This document shows, in pieces, positions 17,925 through 26,524 of a stretch of DNA of 64,000 nt. The stretch covers positions 124,001 through 188,000 of the forward strand of contig NZ_JTHE03000061.1 of the NCBI RefSeq assembly GCF_000817775.3, in the 5' to 3' direction. A program made the translations under genes and the position numbers. Below the pieces are notes generated by a model. The model had not been told where the DNA came from. It ran no database searches and saw only the letters and a program-made list of their open reading frames with translations. The DNA comes from Lyngbya confervoides BDU141951 (GTDB lineage: Bacteria > Cyanobacteriota > Cyanobacteriia > Thermosynechococcales > Thermosynechococcaceae). The stretch's first letter is position 1; each line of letters opens with the position of its first letter.

Positions 17925-20153
17925 ATGCCAATTTCTATGGATGTTGTCTGGGTTATTCTTTGTGCCATCCTGGTGACCACGATGCAAGCTGGCTTTTGCT
18001 GCTTAGAAAGTGGTCTGGTCCGGGCCAAGAACAGCATTAATGTTGCCATCAAGAATCTGGTGGACTTTTGTATTGCCTGCACAATCTACTGGGCCGTAGG
18101 GTTTGGGCTGATGTTTGGACAATCCCAATTGGGGCTGGTGGGCAGCGGCATTCTGCCAGAGGCTGACTGGAACGCCAATCATTACGCCTTTTTTCTATTC
18201 CAACTGGTGTTCTGCGGCACAGCCACCACCATTGTCTCCGGGGCCGTGGCGGAACGCATGAGCTTTTTAGGATATTTTCTAACAGCTACCCTGCTCTCCA
18301 GTCTCATCTATCCTGTCTCTGGGCATTGGATTTGGGGGGGCGAGTTTAACAGCACCGATCCGGGCTGGTTAGCCAGGCTTCAGTTCCATGACTTCGCCGG
18401 ATCCACCGTGGTGCATTCAGTGGGAGGATGGGTTTCTTTAGCGGCCATTTTAATCATCGGTCCCCGCACGGGGCGGTTTCAGCCCCATGCTCGCCCCGTG
18501 GAGGGAGACAATCTCCCCATTGCGGTCTTGGGGGTTTTCCTGCTCTGGTTTGGCTGGTTCGGATTTAACGGAGGCAGCACCTATCAGCTCAGCGAGAAGG
18601 TTCCTCAGATTCTTGTCAACACGGCCCATGGGGGAGCCATGGGCGGCTTGATGGCGCTCCTCACAACTTGGGTCTTAGATCGACGCCCCAAGGTACCGCT
18701 GATCATGAATGGGGTCATCGGCGGGCTGGTGGCCGTCACGGCGGGCTGCGACCTGATGGGGTCTGCCAGTGCCACTTGGACTGGGGCCGTTGCGGGGCTG
18801 CTCTGTACCCTTGCGGACAAGTGGATGGCAAAACAACACATTGATGATGCGGTGGGGGTGGTGCCAGCGCATCTGGTCTGCGGAATCTGGGGCACGGTCG
18901 CGGTGGCGCTGTTTGTTCCAGGAGAGGTTTGGGGCAGCCAGAATGTCCTAGGGCAACGCCTGGCCATCCAATTACTGGGCGTGGTGATTGTGGGCGCCTA
19001 TGCCTTTGGCATGGGCTATGGGCTGCTCTGGCTATTAGACCGAATCGTGCCCCTGCGGGTTACGGTTGAGCAAGAGCGAGTGGGCCTTAATATTTCCGAA
19101 CATGGTGCCAGCACCGCCATACAACAGTTGCTGACCAGTATGAAGGCCCATTCCCTAGTGGGAGATTTTAGCCAGCCGGTGGAGGTGGAGCCGGAAACAG
19201 ATGCAGCGGCGATCGCCATTCACTATAACAATGTGCTCCAAAAGGTCCAGAATGTGACCTCTGAACTGGTGGCCAGCCGGGAGCGGCTGCTCACAATTCT
19301 CAATTCTCAGGCTTTCCCCGTGGTCATCAGCGAACCGGAAACCGGCGTTATTCACTACCTCAACGAGCGGGCCGCGGAACTGTTTGGATTTACCCTCCCG
19401 GAAACGGGCCGCTACCGGGAGCCGGACTTTTGGGCCACACCGACGACTCGGGCGGAGTTTCTAGATCGGATTCGGCGCGATCGCCGGGTTCTGGATTTCG
19501 AAACGGAACTGCGGCGGGTGAATGGCGACCCCTTTTGGTCCCTCATTTCTGGGGTGGAACTCCTATTCAACGACGAACGCTGTTTTTTATTTTCCTGCAA
19601 CGATATTTCAGCACGGAAGGTGTTAGAGTCCGAGCTGCGTGCCCTTGCAGAAACGGACCCCCTGACCGGCATCCACAACCGTCGATCCTTCCTCAATGGC
19701 GCGGCTCACCTGCTGATGGCAACCCGTCAAGAGGGGCAGCCCCTCTGTGTTGCCATCCTGGATGTGGATCACTTCAAGTCCATTAATGACACCTTTGGCC
19801 ATGCCACGGGCGATCGCGCCCTGCAGCATTTGGTCCAGATTTGCCTGACCACCCTGCGCCAGGGCGACCTCCTGGGACGGCTGGGAGGAGAAGAATTTGC
19901 GCTGATTTTGCCCCAGACCCCCCCCGATGCCGGTCAGATGATTGCCGAGCGACTGCGCAGAGCGGTCGCAGAAAGCACCCTGAAGGTGGGGCAACTCAAG
20001 ATCTCGCTGTCCATTAGCATTGGCATCACGCCCATTGCCGTTTCGGAAACCCTGGAAAACGCCCTGTCCAGAGCTGACCAAGCGCTGTATCGGGCGAAGC
20101 ATAAGGGACGTAATCGGGTCGAGGTTGCCAGAATCCCCCAGCGGACAACCTGA
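17925..20153 (+). CDS. Ammonium transporter fused to PAS and GGDEF domains
   Basis: This 742-aa protein has an Amt-type channel (about residues 5-375, around 11 hydrophobic segments) followed by a short linker, a PAS domain (about 450-565) and a GGDEF domain (about 570-740). Pore features are conserved: twin histidines H164 (in VVHSVGGW) and H316 (in PAHLVCGIWG), AGFCCLESG and WIWGG. The cyclase carries DVDHFKSIND, GGEEF (654-658) and an RxxD inhibitory site five residues earlier (RQGD). The residues needed for catalysis are present. It should couple ammonium binding or transport to cyclic di-GMP synthesis. The NH4+ sensing role is inferred from the fusion and from related Amt-kinase fusions. 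Confidence 0.93.
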   Translation: MPISMDVVWVILCAILVTTMQAGFCCLESGLVRAKNSINVAIKNLVDFCIACTIYWAVGFGLMFGQSQLGLVGSGILPEADWNANHYAFFLFQLVFCGTATTIVSGAVAERMSFLGYFLTATLLSSLIYPVSGHWIWGGEFNSTDPGWLARLQFHDFAGSTVVHSVGGWVSLAAILIIGPRTGRFQPHARPVEGDNLPIAVLGVFLLWFGWFGFNGGSTYQLSEKVPQILVNTAHGGAMGGLMALLTTWVLDRRPKVPLIMNGVIGGLVAVTAGCDLMGSASATWTGAVAGLLCTLADKWMAKQHIDDAVGVVPAHLVCGIWGTVAVALFVPGEVWGSQNVLGQRLAIQLLGVVIVGAYAFGMGYGLLWLLDRIVPLRVTVEQERVGLNISEHGASTAIQQLLTSMKAHSLVGDFSQPVEVEPETDAAAIAIHYNNVLQKVQNVTSELVASRERLLTILNSQAFPVVISEPETGVIHYLNERAAELFGFTLPETGRYREPDFWATPTTRAEFLDRIRRDRRVLDFETELRRVNGDPFWSLISGVELLFNDERCFLFSCNDISARKVLESELRALAETDPLTGIHNRRSFLNGAAHLLMATRQEGQPLCVAILDVDHFKSINDTFGHATGDRALQHLVQICLTTLRQGDLLGRLGGEEFALILPQTPPDAGQMIAERLRRAVAESTLKVGQLKISLSISIGITPIAVSETLENALSRADQALYRAKHKGRNRVEVARIPQRTT

Positions 20154-20200
20154 ACCAAAGCCGACAGACTTGGCAGATTCATCCCCATTGACGCCAGAAT

Positions 20201-21814
20201 CTATTCCATCAACGCCTTGGCATCCTGCAGATGTTTCAGGAGCGTTGATTTTGGCAACGGTCCGCGCAGATGTTCCCAGGGCAAGACCCGATCACTGGGC
20301 CAGTTCTCAAACACGTAAAATTCCAGGGCTGGCACCTGTCCCCGCAGCTCCTTAAACGCCCGCCGAATGCTCCCAACGGAATCCCCATAGCGCCGCGTTA
20401 ATTCCAGCACTCGCCCAAGACGGCGATCGCCGCGCGACAGCAGCCCTTGAATGATTGACCAGTTATAACTCTCAGGCCGAAACTCAATCCCCTTGGGGGC
20501 CAGCCTTTTCTGGAGTTGCGGCAAGCGCTTTTTGGCCTCAGGATTCACCCCCATCCACTGGAAGGGAGTATGGGCCTTGGGCACAAAGGTGCTGCATCCC
20601 AGGGTTAGCTTGAGTCCTGGCACCGCTTTCTTTAAATCCAGCATCAGTTGCGCCGTTGCCTCTAGATCCGCTGGCACCTCGCCAGGAATCCCAGCCATAC
20701 CGTAAAACTTGACCCCCTTAAGGCCTCCTGCCCTGGCATGTTCCGCCGCCCGAAAAATGTCGGCTTGATCCAGCTTTTTGTTCACAATATTGCGAACCCG
20801 CTCCGAGCCGCTCTCAATGGCGATGGTCACCGATCGCGTTCCATGGTTGGCCAAGGTGGTGGCCAGCCGGGGAGTGATAGTGTTCGTGCGCATTGAAGCA
20901 ACGCTGAGGCGCACTCCGTCGCACTGCGGACGATCAAAATAGTGCAGCAGGGTTTCAAACTCGGGATGCTGGGTCACCGATGCCCCCAGTAGCCCAATCC
21001 GGTTGGTTACCTTGAGTCCCTGCTCAATGAGCGGGATGAGCGAGTCGGTGGCATGGGGGGTTCGAAAGGGCAGGGTTAGATAGCTAGCCAGACAAAAGCG
21101 GCACAGCTCTGGACAGCTTCGTACCACCTCCACCATATAAATGTTTTCCCAGGCAGCCCTGTCCGTCACCACCGTCGATGCAGAGAGCCGGTCACCGCGA
21201 TAGGTTTGCTTCACCACTTCCGCAGGCACCTGGGCGTGCAGAGGAGTAATGGCCGCAATTGCCCCCTCTGGATGTTCGTAGCTCACCTGGTACAGACTGG
21301 GAATATAGATTCCCGGAACCTGGGCCAGGGCCAACAGCTGTGCCTCTCGCGGGTCTCCTCGAACCTGCTGATAGGTCTCAATAAAGGCGCCCAGTAGGTC
21401 CTCCCCATCCCCCAGCAAAATCACATCAAAAAATTCTGCGTAGGGTTCCGGATTGGCCGTGAGCACTGGCCCGCCTCCAAACACCAGCGGATCGCGCGGC
21501 GATCGCTCGCCAGCACGAAGCGGGATTTGCAGGGCATCCAGGGTATCGAGAATGTTGCCATAGTCTAGTTCCCAGGAGAGGGAAAAACCTAGCAAATCCA
21601 GGTCACTGGGCAGCGATTCATGCACATCCGTAAAATAGCGGGCCACATTGACATCCCCCCGACAGGCGAGGGTAGCCCACACCACTTGATAGCCCAGGCT
21701 GGTAATCCCAATGTCGTAAGTATTGGGAAACGCCAGCACCAGGTTCACGGCATCCGAGGCCGCCACGGTGGGTTCAAACAGGAGCTGTTCACGCTCAAAG
21801 ACAGAAGCAGTCAA
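20201..21814 (-). CDS. B12-binding-domain radical SAM protein
   Basis: This 537-aa protein has an N-terminal Rossmann-like region resembling a B12-binding domain (FPNTYDIGITSLGYQV ... LLGFSLSWELD ... FGGGP) and then a radical SAM barrel. The iron-sulfur cluster motif is CPELCRFC (CxxxCxxC), preceded by VEVVRSCPE and followed by RIGLLGA. The domain layout matches the conserved cyanobacterial radical SAM family near TIGR03960; the reaction is unknown. The only in-frame start is a TTG at 21812-21814, preceded by an A-rich run, so the exact N-terminus is uncertain. Confidence 0.85.
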   Translation of the reverse strand: MTASVFEREQLLFEPTVAASDAVNLVLAFPNTYDIGITSLGYQVVWATLACRGDVNVARYFTDVHESLPSDLDLLGFSLSWELDYGNILDTLDALQIPLRAGERSPRDPLVFGGGPVLTANPEPYAEFFDVILLGDGEDLLGAFIETYQQVRGDPREAQLLALAQVPGIYIPSLYQVSYEHPEGAIAAITPLHAQVPAEVVKQTYRGDRLSASTVVTDRAAWENIYMVEVVRSCPELCRFCLASYLTLPFRTPHATDSLIPLIEQGLKVTNRIGLLGASVTQHPEFETLLHYFDRPQCDGVRLSVASMRTNTITPRLATTLANHGTRSVTIAIESGSERVRNIVNKKLDQADIFRAAEHARAGGLKGVKFYGMAGIPGEVPADLEATAQLMLDLKKAVPGLKLTLGCSTFVPKAHTPFQWMGVNPEAKKRLPQLQKRLAPKGIEFRPESYNWSIIQGLLSRGDRRLGRVLELTRRYGDSVGSIRRAFKELRGQVPALEFYVFENWPSDRVLPWEHLRGPLPKSTLLKHLQDAKALME

Positions 21815-22108
21815 ATTGTTTTTTTTTGTTGCAAAACCTATGGTGATCCTAACCGGGGCCGGGGCCGGTTTGACGGGCCTAGATCCACCGAACCCTCACA
21901 CAATTTCGCAACTTTGGCCAGGCCAGATGTGAAAATTAGCAATACAGAGAACTCAAACCTGCGGGTTTCAGGTAGTCTTTTGTAGACTAGTCAAGAAATC
22001 AAGTTCTACACTGTAGTGACACCAAACCTGGTCTACTTTGGTTTAGATCCCCAACGATTTCCCATTGAATGGTCGGATGTTCTTGCTTGATCCCACATAC
22101 AGGCACAC

Positions 22109-24577
22109 ATGCAAAATGCTCCACTGACAATCACCTGCCCCAACATGAAATGTCGGGCAGCAAACCCTGAGGAACAGACGTTTTGCCACAATTGTAAAAC
22201 GCGGATTCCCAAGCGATATCTGTGGGTTGTCAATTTTTCAGAGCAAGAGTTCGCAGCGGGAGACACCCTCAGCGATCGCTACGTATTTCGAGGGCCGCAA
22301 GTAGTTCTGGACATGAAGCCAGGACTGATCGTTAAAACTGAAGTTGAGATTCCAGAGCCGCTACTTCCCTATCTGCGGCTATTTCCCCACCGTATCCACT
22401 ATTCACAATTTTATACCCTGGTCTGGGTGGGCGAGGAGGAGCAGCTGCCCATTATGCTCCTGGAAGATGCCCCGCTGTGCCCTACAGATCTCAGTCAGAC
22501 CTTGATTGCCACCGATGAGAAGCACCCGCGCCTCATGGCCCCCGTGACGCCCGCTCTCCCTCTCAAACAGGCTTGGTCCCAGGCAAAACCCATGCGCCAG
22601 CTCAATTGGCTTTGGCAAATTGCCCGCCTCTGGGAACCTTTCCAAGCTCAGAAGGTGACGAGTAGCCTATTGATGCAAGATCTGCTGCGCGTTGAAGGTC
22701 GTCTGTTTCGGGTCCTGGAACTGCGCGAAGACCATCCAGAGGCCGATCCGCCCACTCTAGTACAACTAGGTCAGCTTTGGAGTCACTGGCTACAAGCAAC
22801 GCCGGGACCGCTGCGGGGAATTTTAGGCCAAATTTGCGAGGAACTCACCACCGGGCAGCTGGCTCAGCCAGCCCAACTCATTGCCCGGCTGGAAATGGCC
22901 ATGCAAAAGTTCCAGCAAGATCAATATTGCACGGTGGCCCTTGCCACCCGCACCGATAAGGGCATGGTGCGGGAGCATAACGAAGATCAGTGCTTTCCCG
23001 CCAATGGCACCTACGTCCAACAGTCCCAGGATCGGCTGGCCATTGTTTGCGATGGAGTAGGAGGACACGCTGGCGGGGAGGTTGCCTCGGCCACTGCAAT
23101 CGCGGCACTCCACGAGCACATTAGCAAGCTGGATCTAGGGACCCTCTCTCCCGAAGAAATCAGAGCCCAACTGTCTGCAGCCTGCTGTCATGCCAACGAT
23201 TTAATCAGTCAACGCAACGACCAGGAGCAGCGCCAGGATCGGCAGCGCATGGGCACCACCTTGATCATGGCCCTTGAGCATGATCAGCAGCTTTATCTAG
23301 TCCATGTGGGAGACAGTCGTGCTTACCTGATTACCAAGTTGGGCTGCTACCAGATGACGGTGGATGATGATATCGCCTCCCGAGAAGTCAGGCTAGGCTA
23401 CCTTCCCTACCGTGAAGCACTGCGCCAGCCCACGGCTGGATCGCTGGTGCAAGCCTTAGGGATGGCCTCCTCTTCCATTTTGCACCCAACAGTCCAGCGA
23501 TTTGTTCTCGATGAAGACTGCATTGTTCTCCTGTGTTCCGATGGACTAAGCGACTACGACCGGGTTGAAGAGATCTGGCAAGAGGAACTGCTGCCGCTGT
23601 TGTATCGGTCCCAGGAACTATCCTCCGTCAGCCAGCGTTTGATTGAACTGGCCAACCAGCTCAATGGCCATGACAACGTCACCGTGGCCTTGATGCAGAT
23701 TGGATTTTCCACTGGGGCCGCCACCGCCCAAAAGACAGTCCAGCAAGCCATTCCCGCAGCCCCGAGTGGTCCTCCGACGGTGCCCCGCCCATCGAATAAG
23801 CGAACGGAGGAGGAGGCCTGGTTACCCACTGAGGGCCAGCCTCCCTCCACCCAGCGTCACCAGGCTAAATCTGCAAAGCGTTCACCAGCGTTCTTGTTTG
23901 GCGGAGGCGCGCTGGTTCTGGCGCTACTCGCCCTGCTAGCCTGGAGCGGGGCGAGCTTTCTCAAGCAGGTGCGCGGCGGTTCTCCCTCTCCCAGCCCTCT
24001 TGAATCTGGCAGGACTTCTCCCTCATCCCCCGCCGCACCGGGAACGAACCAGGGTGCCCAAACGTCATCATTGCCGGAGTTTCGGTCGCGTCAACTGTAT
24101 GAAGTTATCGATGAAAGAGGCCTGAAAATCTTTAAAAGTACTGATTCAGAAGCCACAGCAGACTGGGCTGAACTTCCAAGAGGCTCGATTCTTCTTGTGG
24201 AAGACAGCAAAATCGAAAACCAGGGCCAGCCCCAAGAGGTACGCTGGCATCAGGTGAAATGGTGCAATCGCCCCACTGGCAATGTCGCTCAACCCACAGT
24301 TCCTCCTATTAACTCTGAGACTCAACCTGCGGTGGAGTCCACAGCTGAACAGTTGCCGGACATCTCTATCTCTCTTTCCACTGATCAAACTGGATCATCC
24401 CTGCCCACCCCAGCCCACCGGTGGGTCACAGAGACGTCCATGGGCGATCGCACAGAGCGCTTCTCGGATACCTCCCGTGATCCCAACAATCGTGGACAGT
24501 GCCCTGCTCAGCGTGCAGGGGCTGCCCCCCCCTCAAGCGCTGAATCTACTCTTACCCCCGACAGAAGCCTCCAATGA
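22109..24577 (+). CDS. PP2C-type serine/threonine phosphatase with zinc ribbon and C-terminal SH3-like domain
   Basis: This 822-aa protein has an N-terminal zinc ribbon (CPNMKC ... CHNC), then a region of about 200 residues without recognised catalytic motifs, then a PP2C domain (about residues 280-530). PP2C motifs: TDKGMVREHNEDQ, VCDGVGGHAGGEVAS, GTTLIMAL, HVGDSRAYLI, LLCSDGLSD and GHDNVTVAL. A Pro/Ser-rich stretch, one transmembrane helix (about 595-612), and an SH3-like segment (SRQLYEVIDERGL to HQVKWCN) follow. Combined Zn ribbon, PP2C and membrane anchor suggests a membrane-tethered phosphatase that counteracts Ser/Thr kinases. It is first in an operon; the next gene begins three bases after the stop. 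Confidence 0.9.
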   Translation: MQNAPLTITCPNMKCRAANPEEQTFCHNCKTRIPKRYLWVVNFSEQEFAAGDTLSDRYVFRGPQVVLDMKPGLIVKTEVEIPEPLLPYLRLFPHRIHYSQFYTLVWVGEEEQLPIMLLEDAPLCPTDLSQTLIATDEKHPRLMAPVTPALPLKQAWSQAKPMRQLNWLWQIARLWEPFQAQKVTSSLLMQDLLRVEGRLFRVLELREDHPEADPPTLVQLGQLWSHWLQATPGPLRGILGQICEELTTGQLAQPAQLIARLEMAMQKFQQDQYCTVALATRTDKGMVREHNEDQCFPANGTYVQQSQDRLAIVCDGVGGHAGGEVASATAIAALHEHISKLDLGTLSPEEIRAQLSAACCHANDLISQRNDQEQRQDRQRMGTTLIMALEHDQQLYLVHVGDSRAYLITKLGCYQMTVDDDIASREVRLGYLPYREALRQPTAGSLVQALGMASSSILHPTVQRFVLDEDCIVLLCSDGLSDYDRVEEIWQEELLPLLYRSQELSSVSQRLIELANQLNGHDNVTVALMQIGFSTGAATAQKTVQQAIPAAPSGPPTVPRPSNKRTEEEAWLPTEGQPPSTQRHQAKSAKRSPAFLFGGGALVLALLALLAWSGASFLKQVRGGSPSPSPLESGRTSPSSPAAPGTNQGAQTSSLPEFRSRQLYEVIDERGLKIFKSTDSEATADWAELPRGSILLVEDSKIENQGQPQEVRWHQVKWCNRPTGNVAQPTVPPINSETQPAVESTAEQLPDISISLSTDQTGSSLPTPAHRWVTETSMGDRTERFSDTSRDPNNRGQCPAQRAGAAPPSSAESTLTPDRSLQ

Positions 24578-24580
24578 GCC

Positions 24581-25672
24581 ATGATCATTGCCTCCAGCCA
24601 GGGAAACGAACAACAAAAATCGGGCTACATCGATAATATTCTGGAACAGCCCCAGATTCTGCGATCGCTGCTGGATCGCTACAGTCCCACCTCAATCGCC
24701 AGCGCCATTCGTCCCCTCTGGTCCTGGGAACATCCAAGCCCTATTCTGCTCACCGGTATGGGCGCCTCCCACAGCGTTCTCTGGCCAATTTATCTCAACT
24801 TGATGCAGCAGGGACTGTGGGTGCAGCGGGCGGAAACCTCCGAGCTCATTCACTATCTACCCCAATTACTCCATCGACCCGGTCTATGTATGGCGGTTTC
24901 CCAGTCTGGGGAGAGCGTCGAAATTCAGCGGCTCGTCGCTCAGATCCGCGATCGCCGCCAGCGGGGACAAGCCGCTCCCCACCTCCTGAGCATCACCACC
25001 ACCCTCAATAACACCCTGGCCCAGGCCAGTGATGTAGCCTTTGTCACCCAGGCTGGAGCAGAGGTGGGGGTGGCCACTAAAACCTTTACCAGCACCCTAG
25101 CGCTGCTTCACTGGATTGGACAAGCACTGCTGAACCGACTCACCACCAATGACTTTGCGGCCATTGAAGCGATCGCGAAAAGCCAACAGGCACTGCTGCA
25201 TCAGCATCAAGCATGGATTGCCCCGGCCCTGGATCCGCTTGCGGCGGTTTCCACCTTTGCCCTGGTGGGTCGAGGCCCTAGCCTGGCCGCGGTTTACGAT
25301 GGAGCCCTCGTACTTAAGGAATCCCTGCGCCAGTTAGCCCACGGCTTTTCCGGGGGGGAGTTTCGCCACGGTCCCATGGAAATGCTCAGCCCCAATTTGG
25401 GCGTTTTAATCTTTACCACAGCGGGTTCTACGTTAGAGTTAAGTCAGCGACTGGGGGCCGATGTTGCCTTGCGAGGTGGCCATCTGGTCACCATCGGTCA
25501 GCAAGGGTCTGAAGCTGGTTCGGTCCACCTTTCGCTCCCGCCCTGTCACCAGGGTCTTGCTCCACTCCTGGAAATTCTCCCGATTCAGCTCATTGCCGGT
25601 GAACTCGCCCGCAAAAAGGGCATCATCCCTGGAGAGTTTCGGTGGGGTGGCAAAGTCGTAACTCAGGAGTAA
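24581..25672 (+). CDS. SIS-domain sugar isomerase-like protein
   Basis: This 363-aa protein has two SIS (sugar isomerase) domains. The first holds TGMGASHSVLWP and SQSGESVEIQ; the second holds GRGPSLAAVYDGALVLKE and FSGGEFRHGPMEM. This is the arrangement of the GlmS isomerase half, AgaS and related deaminases, but the N-terminal glutaminase domain of GlmS is missing. It probably binds or isomerises an amino or phospho sugar; the substrate is unknown. It starts three bases after the phosphatase gene and is followed six bases later by a small membrane-protein gene. Confidence 0.88.
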   Translation: MIIASSQGNEQQKSGYIDNILEQPQILRSLLDRYSPTSIASAIRPLWSWEHPSPILLTGMGASHSVLWPIYLNLMQQGLWVQRAETSELIHYLPQLLHRPGLCMAVSQSGESVEIQRLVAQIRDRRQRGQAAPHLLSITTTLNNTLAQASDVAFVTQAGAEVGVATKTFTSTLALLHWIGQALLNRLTTNDFAAIEAIAKSQQALLHQHQAWIAPALDPLAAVSTFALVGRGPSLAAVYDGALVLKESLRQLAHGFSGGEFRHGPMEMLSPNLGVLIFTTAGSTLELSQRLGADVALRGGHLVTIGQQGSEAGSVHLSLPPCHQGLAPLLEILPIQLIAGELARKKGIIPGEFRWGGKVVTQE

Positions 25673-25678
25673 ATCACC

Positions 25679-25807
25679 ATGAGCGATCCTCAAGAGAAAC
25701 CGAAGAAAGCACCGATTATCTTGGATGTGGATGCTGGAACGCTGCTGCTCGTCATTGCAGTTATGCTGCTCGCTCCGCTGCTCTTCACCGGCTTCTTCTC
25801 CCACTAG
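25679..25807 (+). CDS. 42-residue single-pass membrane protein
   Basis: This small ORF begins at ATG 25679, six bases after the SIS gene stop, and ends 16 bases before the HEAT-repeat gene. The predicted product MSDPQEKPKKAPIILDVDAG is followed by a hydrophobic helix of about 19 residues and ends LFTGFFSH. A lysine-rich N-terminus, a single helix, and its tight fit between two genes argue for a real gene. It resembles no photosystem small subunit that I recognise. A Shine-Dalgarno run (CAGGAGT) precedes it at 25664-25670. Confidence 0.65.
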   Translation: MSDPQEKPKKAPIILDVDAGTLLLVIAVMLLAPLLFTGFFSH

Positions 25808-25823
25808 ATTGGCCTATTTTTCC

Positions 25824-26501
25824 ATGTCCCGACCCACGATTCAAGATCTGTCTAATCAGCTAGACAGCGAGAATTCCCGCGATCGCCTCATGGCGCTGGC
25901 TGAACTGCGCGAGTTTTCTGCCGAAGAAGCCCTTCCCCTCATCAAGAAGGTGCTCTACGATGAGCATCTGCCCGTGCGCTCCATGGCCATTTTAGCCCTG
26001 GGCGTTAAGGGCACCGACGAAGCCTTTCCCCTGCTGGTGAAACTGCTTGTCGAGGACGAGGACTACGGGATTCGGGCCGATGCTGCCGGTGCCCTGGGCT
26101 ATCTGGGGGACACTCGCGCCTTTGAACCTCTGGTGCGCGCTTTTTTTGAAGACACCACCTGGCTGGTGCAGTTCAGTGCCGCAGTGGCCCTGGGCAATTT
26201 AGAGGACCCCCGGGCCTTTGATGTGCTCATGAAGGCCCTGGAAAGCCAAGAATCCGTGATTCAGGTGGCAGCGATCGCGGCTCTAGGCGAAATTCGCGCC
26301 ATCAACGCGATTGAGCGCATTTTAGAGTTCGTCCAGTCAAAGGATTGGCTGATTCGTCAGCGCGTGGCGGAGGCCCTGGGAAATTTGCCCTCGGAGAAGA
26401 GTCATTCCGCCCTGCTATATCTGGCTAAGGATGAACATCCCCAGGTGAGACAGGCGGCGGTGGCTGCTTTGCAAAGGGACCTGCCCCCCCCCACGCCCTG
26501 A
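25824..26501 (+). CDS. HEAT-repeat protein
   Basis: The product (225 aa) starts MSRPTIQDLSNQL and consists of about six HEAT/PBS-lyase-like repeats (for example ALPLIKKVLYDEHLPVRSMA and ALGYLGDTRAFEPLVRA). Regular helices and ALG motifs fill the whole length. Such proteins act as scaffolds or phycobilin lyase-like factors (CpcE/NblB type); none of the known lyase residues could be assigned. It is last in a tight run of four genes with the PP2C phosphatase, SIS protein and small membrane protein, and the joint arrangement hints at a common role. Confidence 0.85.
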   Translation: MSRPTIQDLSNQLDSENSRDRLMALAELREFSAEEALPLIKKVLYDEHLPVRSMAILALGVKGTDEAFPLLVKLLVEDEDYGIRADAAGALGYLGDTRAFEPLVRAFFEDTTWLVQFSAAVALGNLEDPRAFDVLMKALESQESVIQVAAIAALGEIRAINAIERILEFVQSKDWLIRQRVAEALGNLPSEKSHSALLYLAKDEHPQVRQAAVAALQRDLPPPTP

Positions 26502-26524
26502 AGCCCATAAATCAGCCGCCCCCC

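Noticed and set aside
23000-23100. Kinase-like reading of the PP2C protein's region before the catalytic domain
   Set aside because: No protein-kinase catalytic motifs (VAIK, HRD, DFG) are present; the region from about 30 to 275 has no assigned domain.
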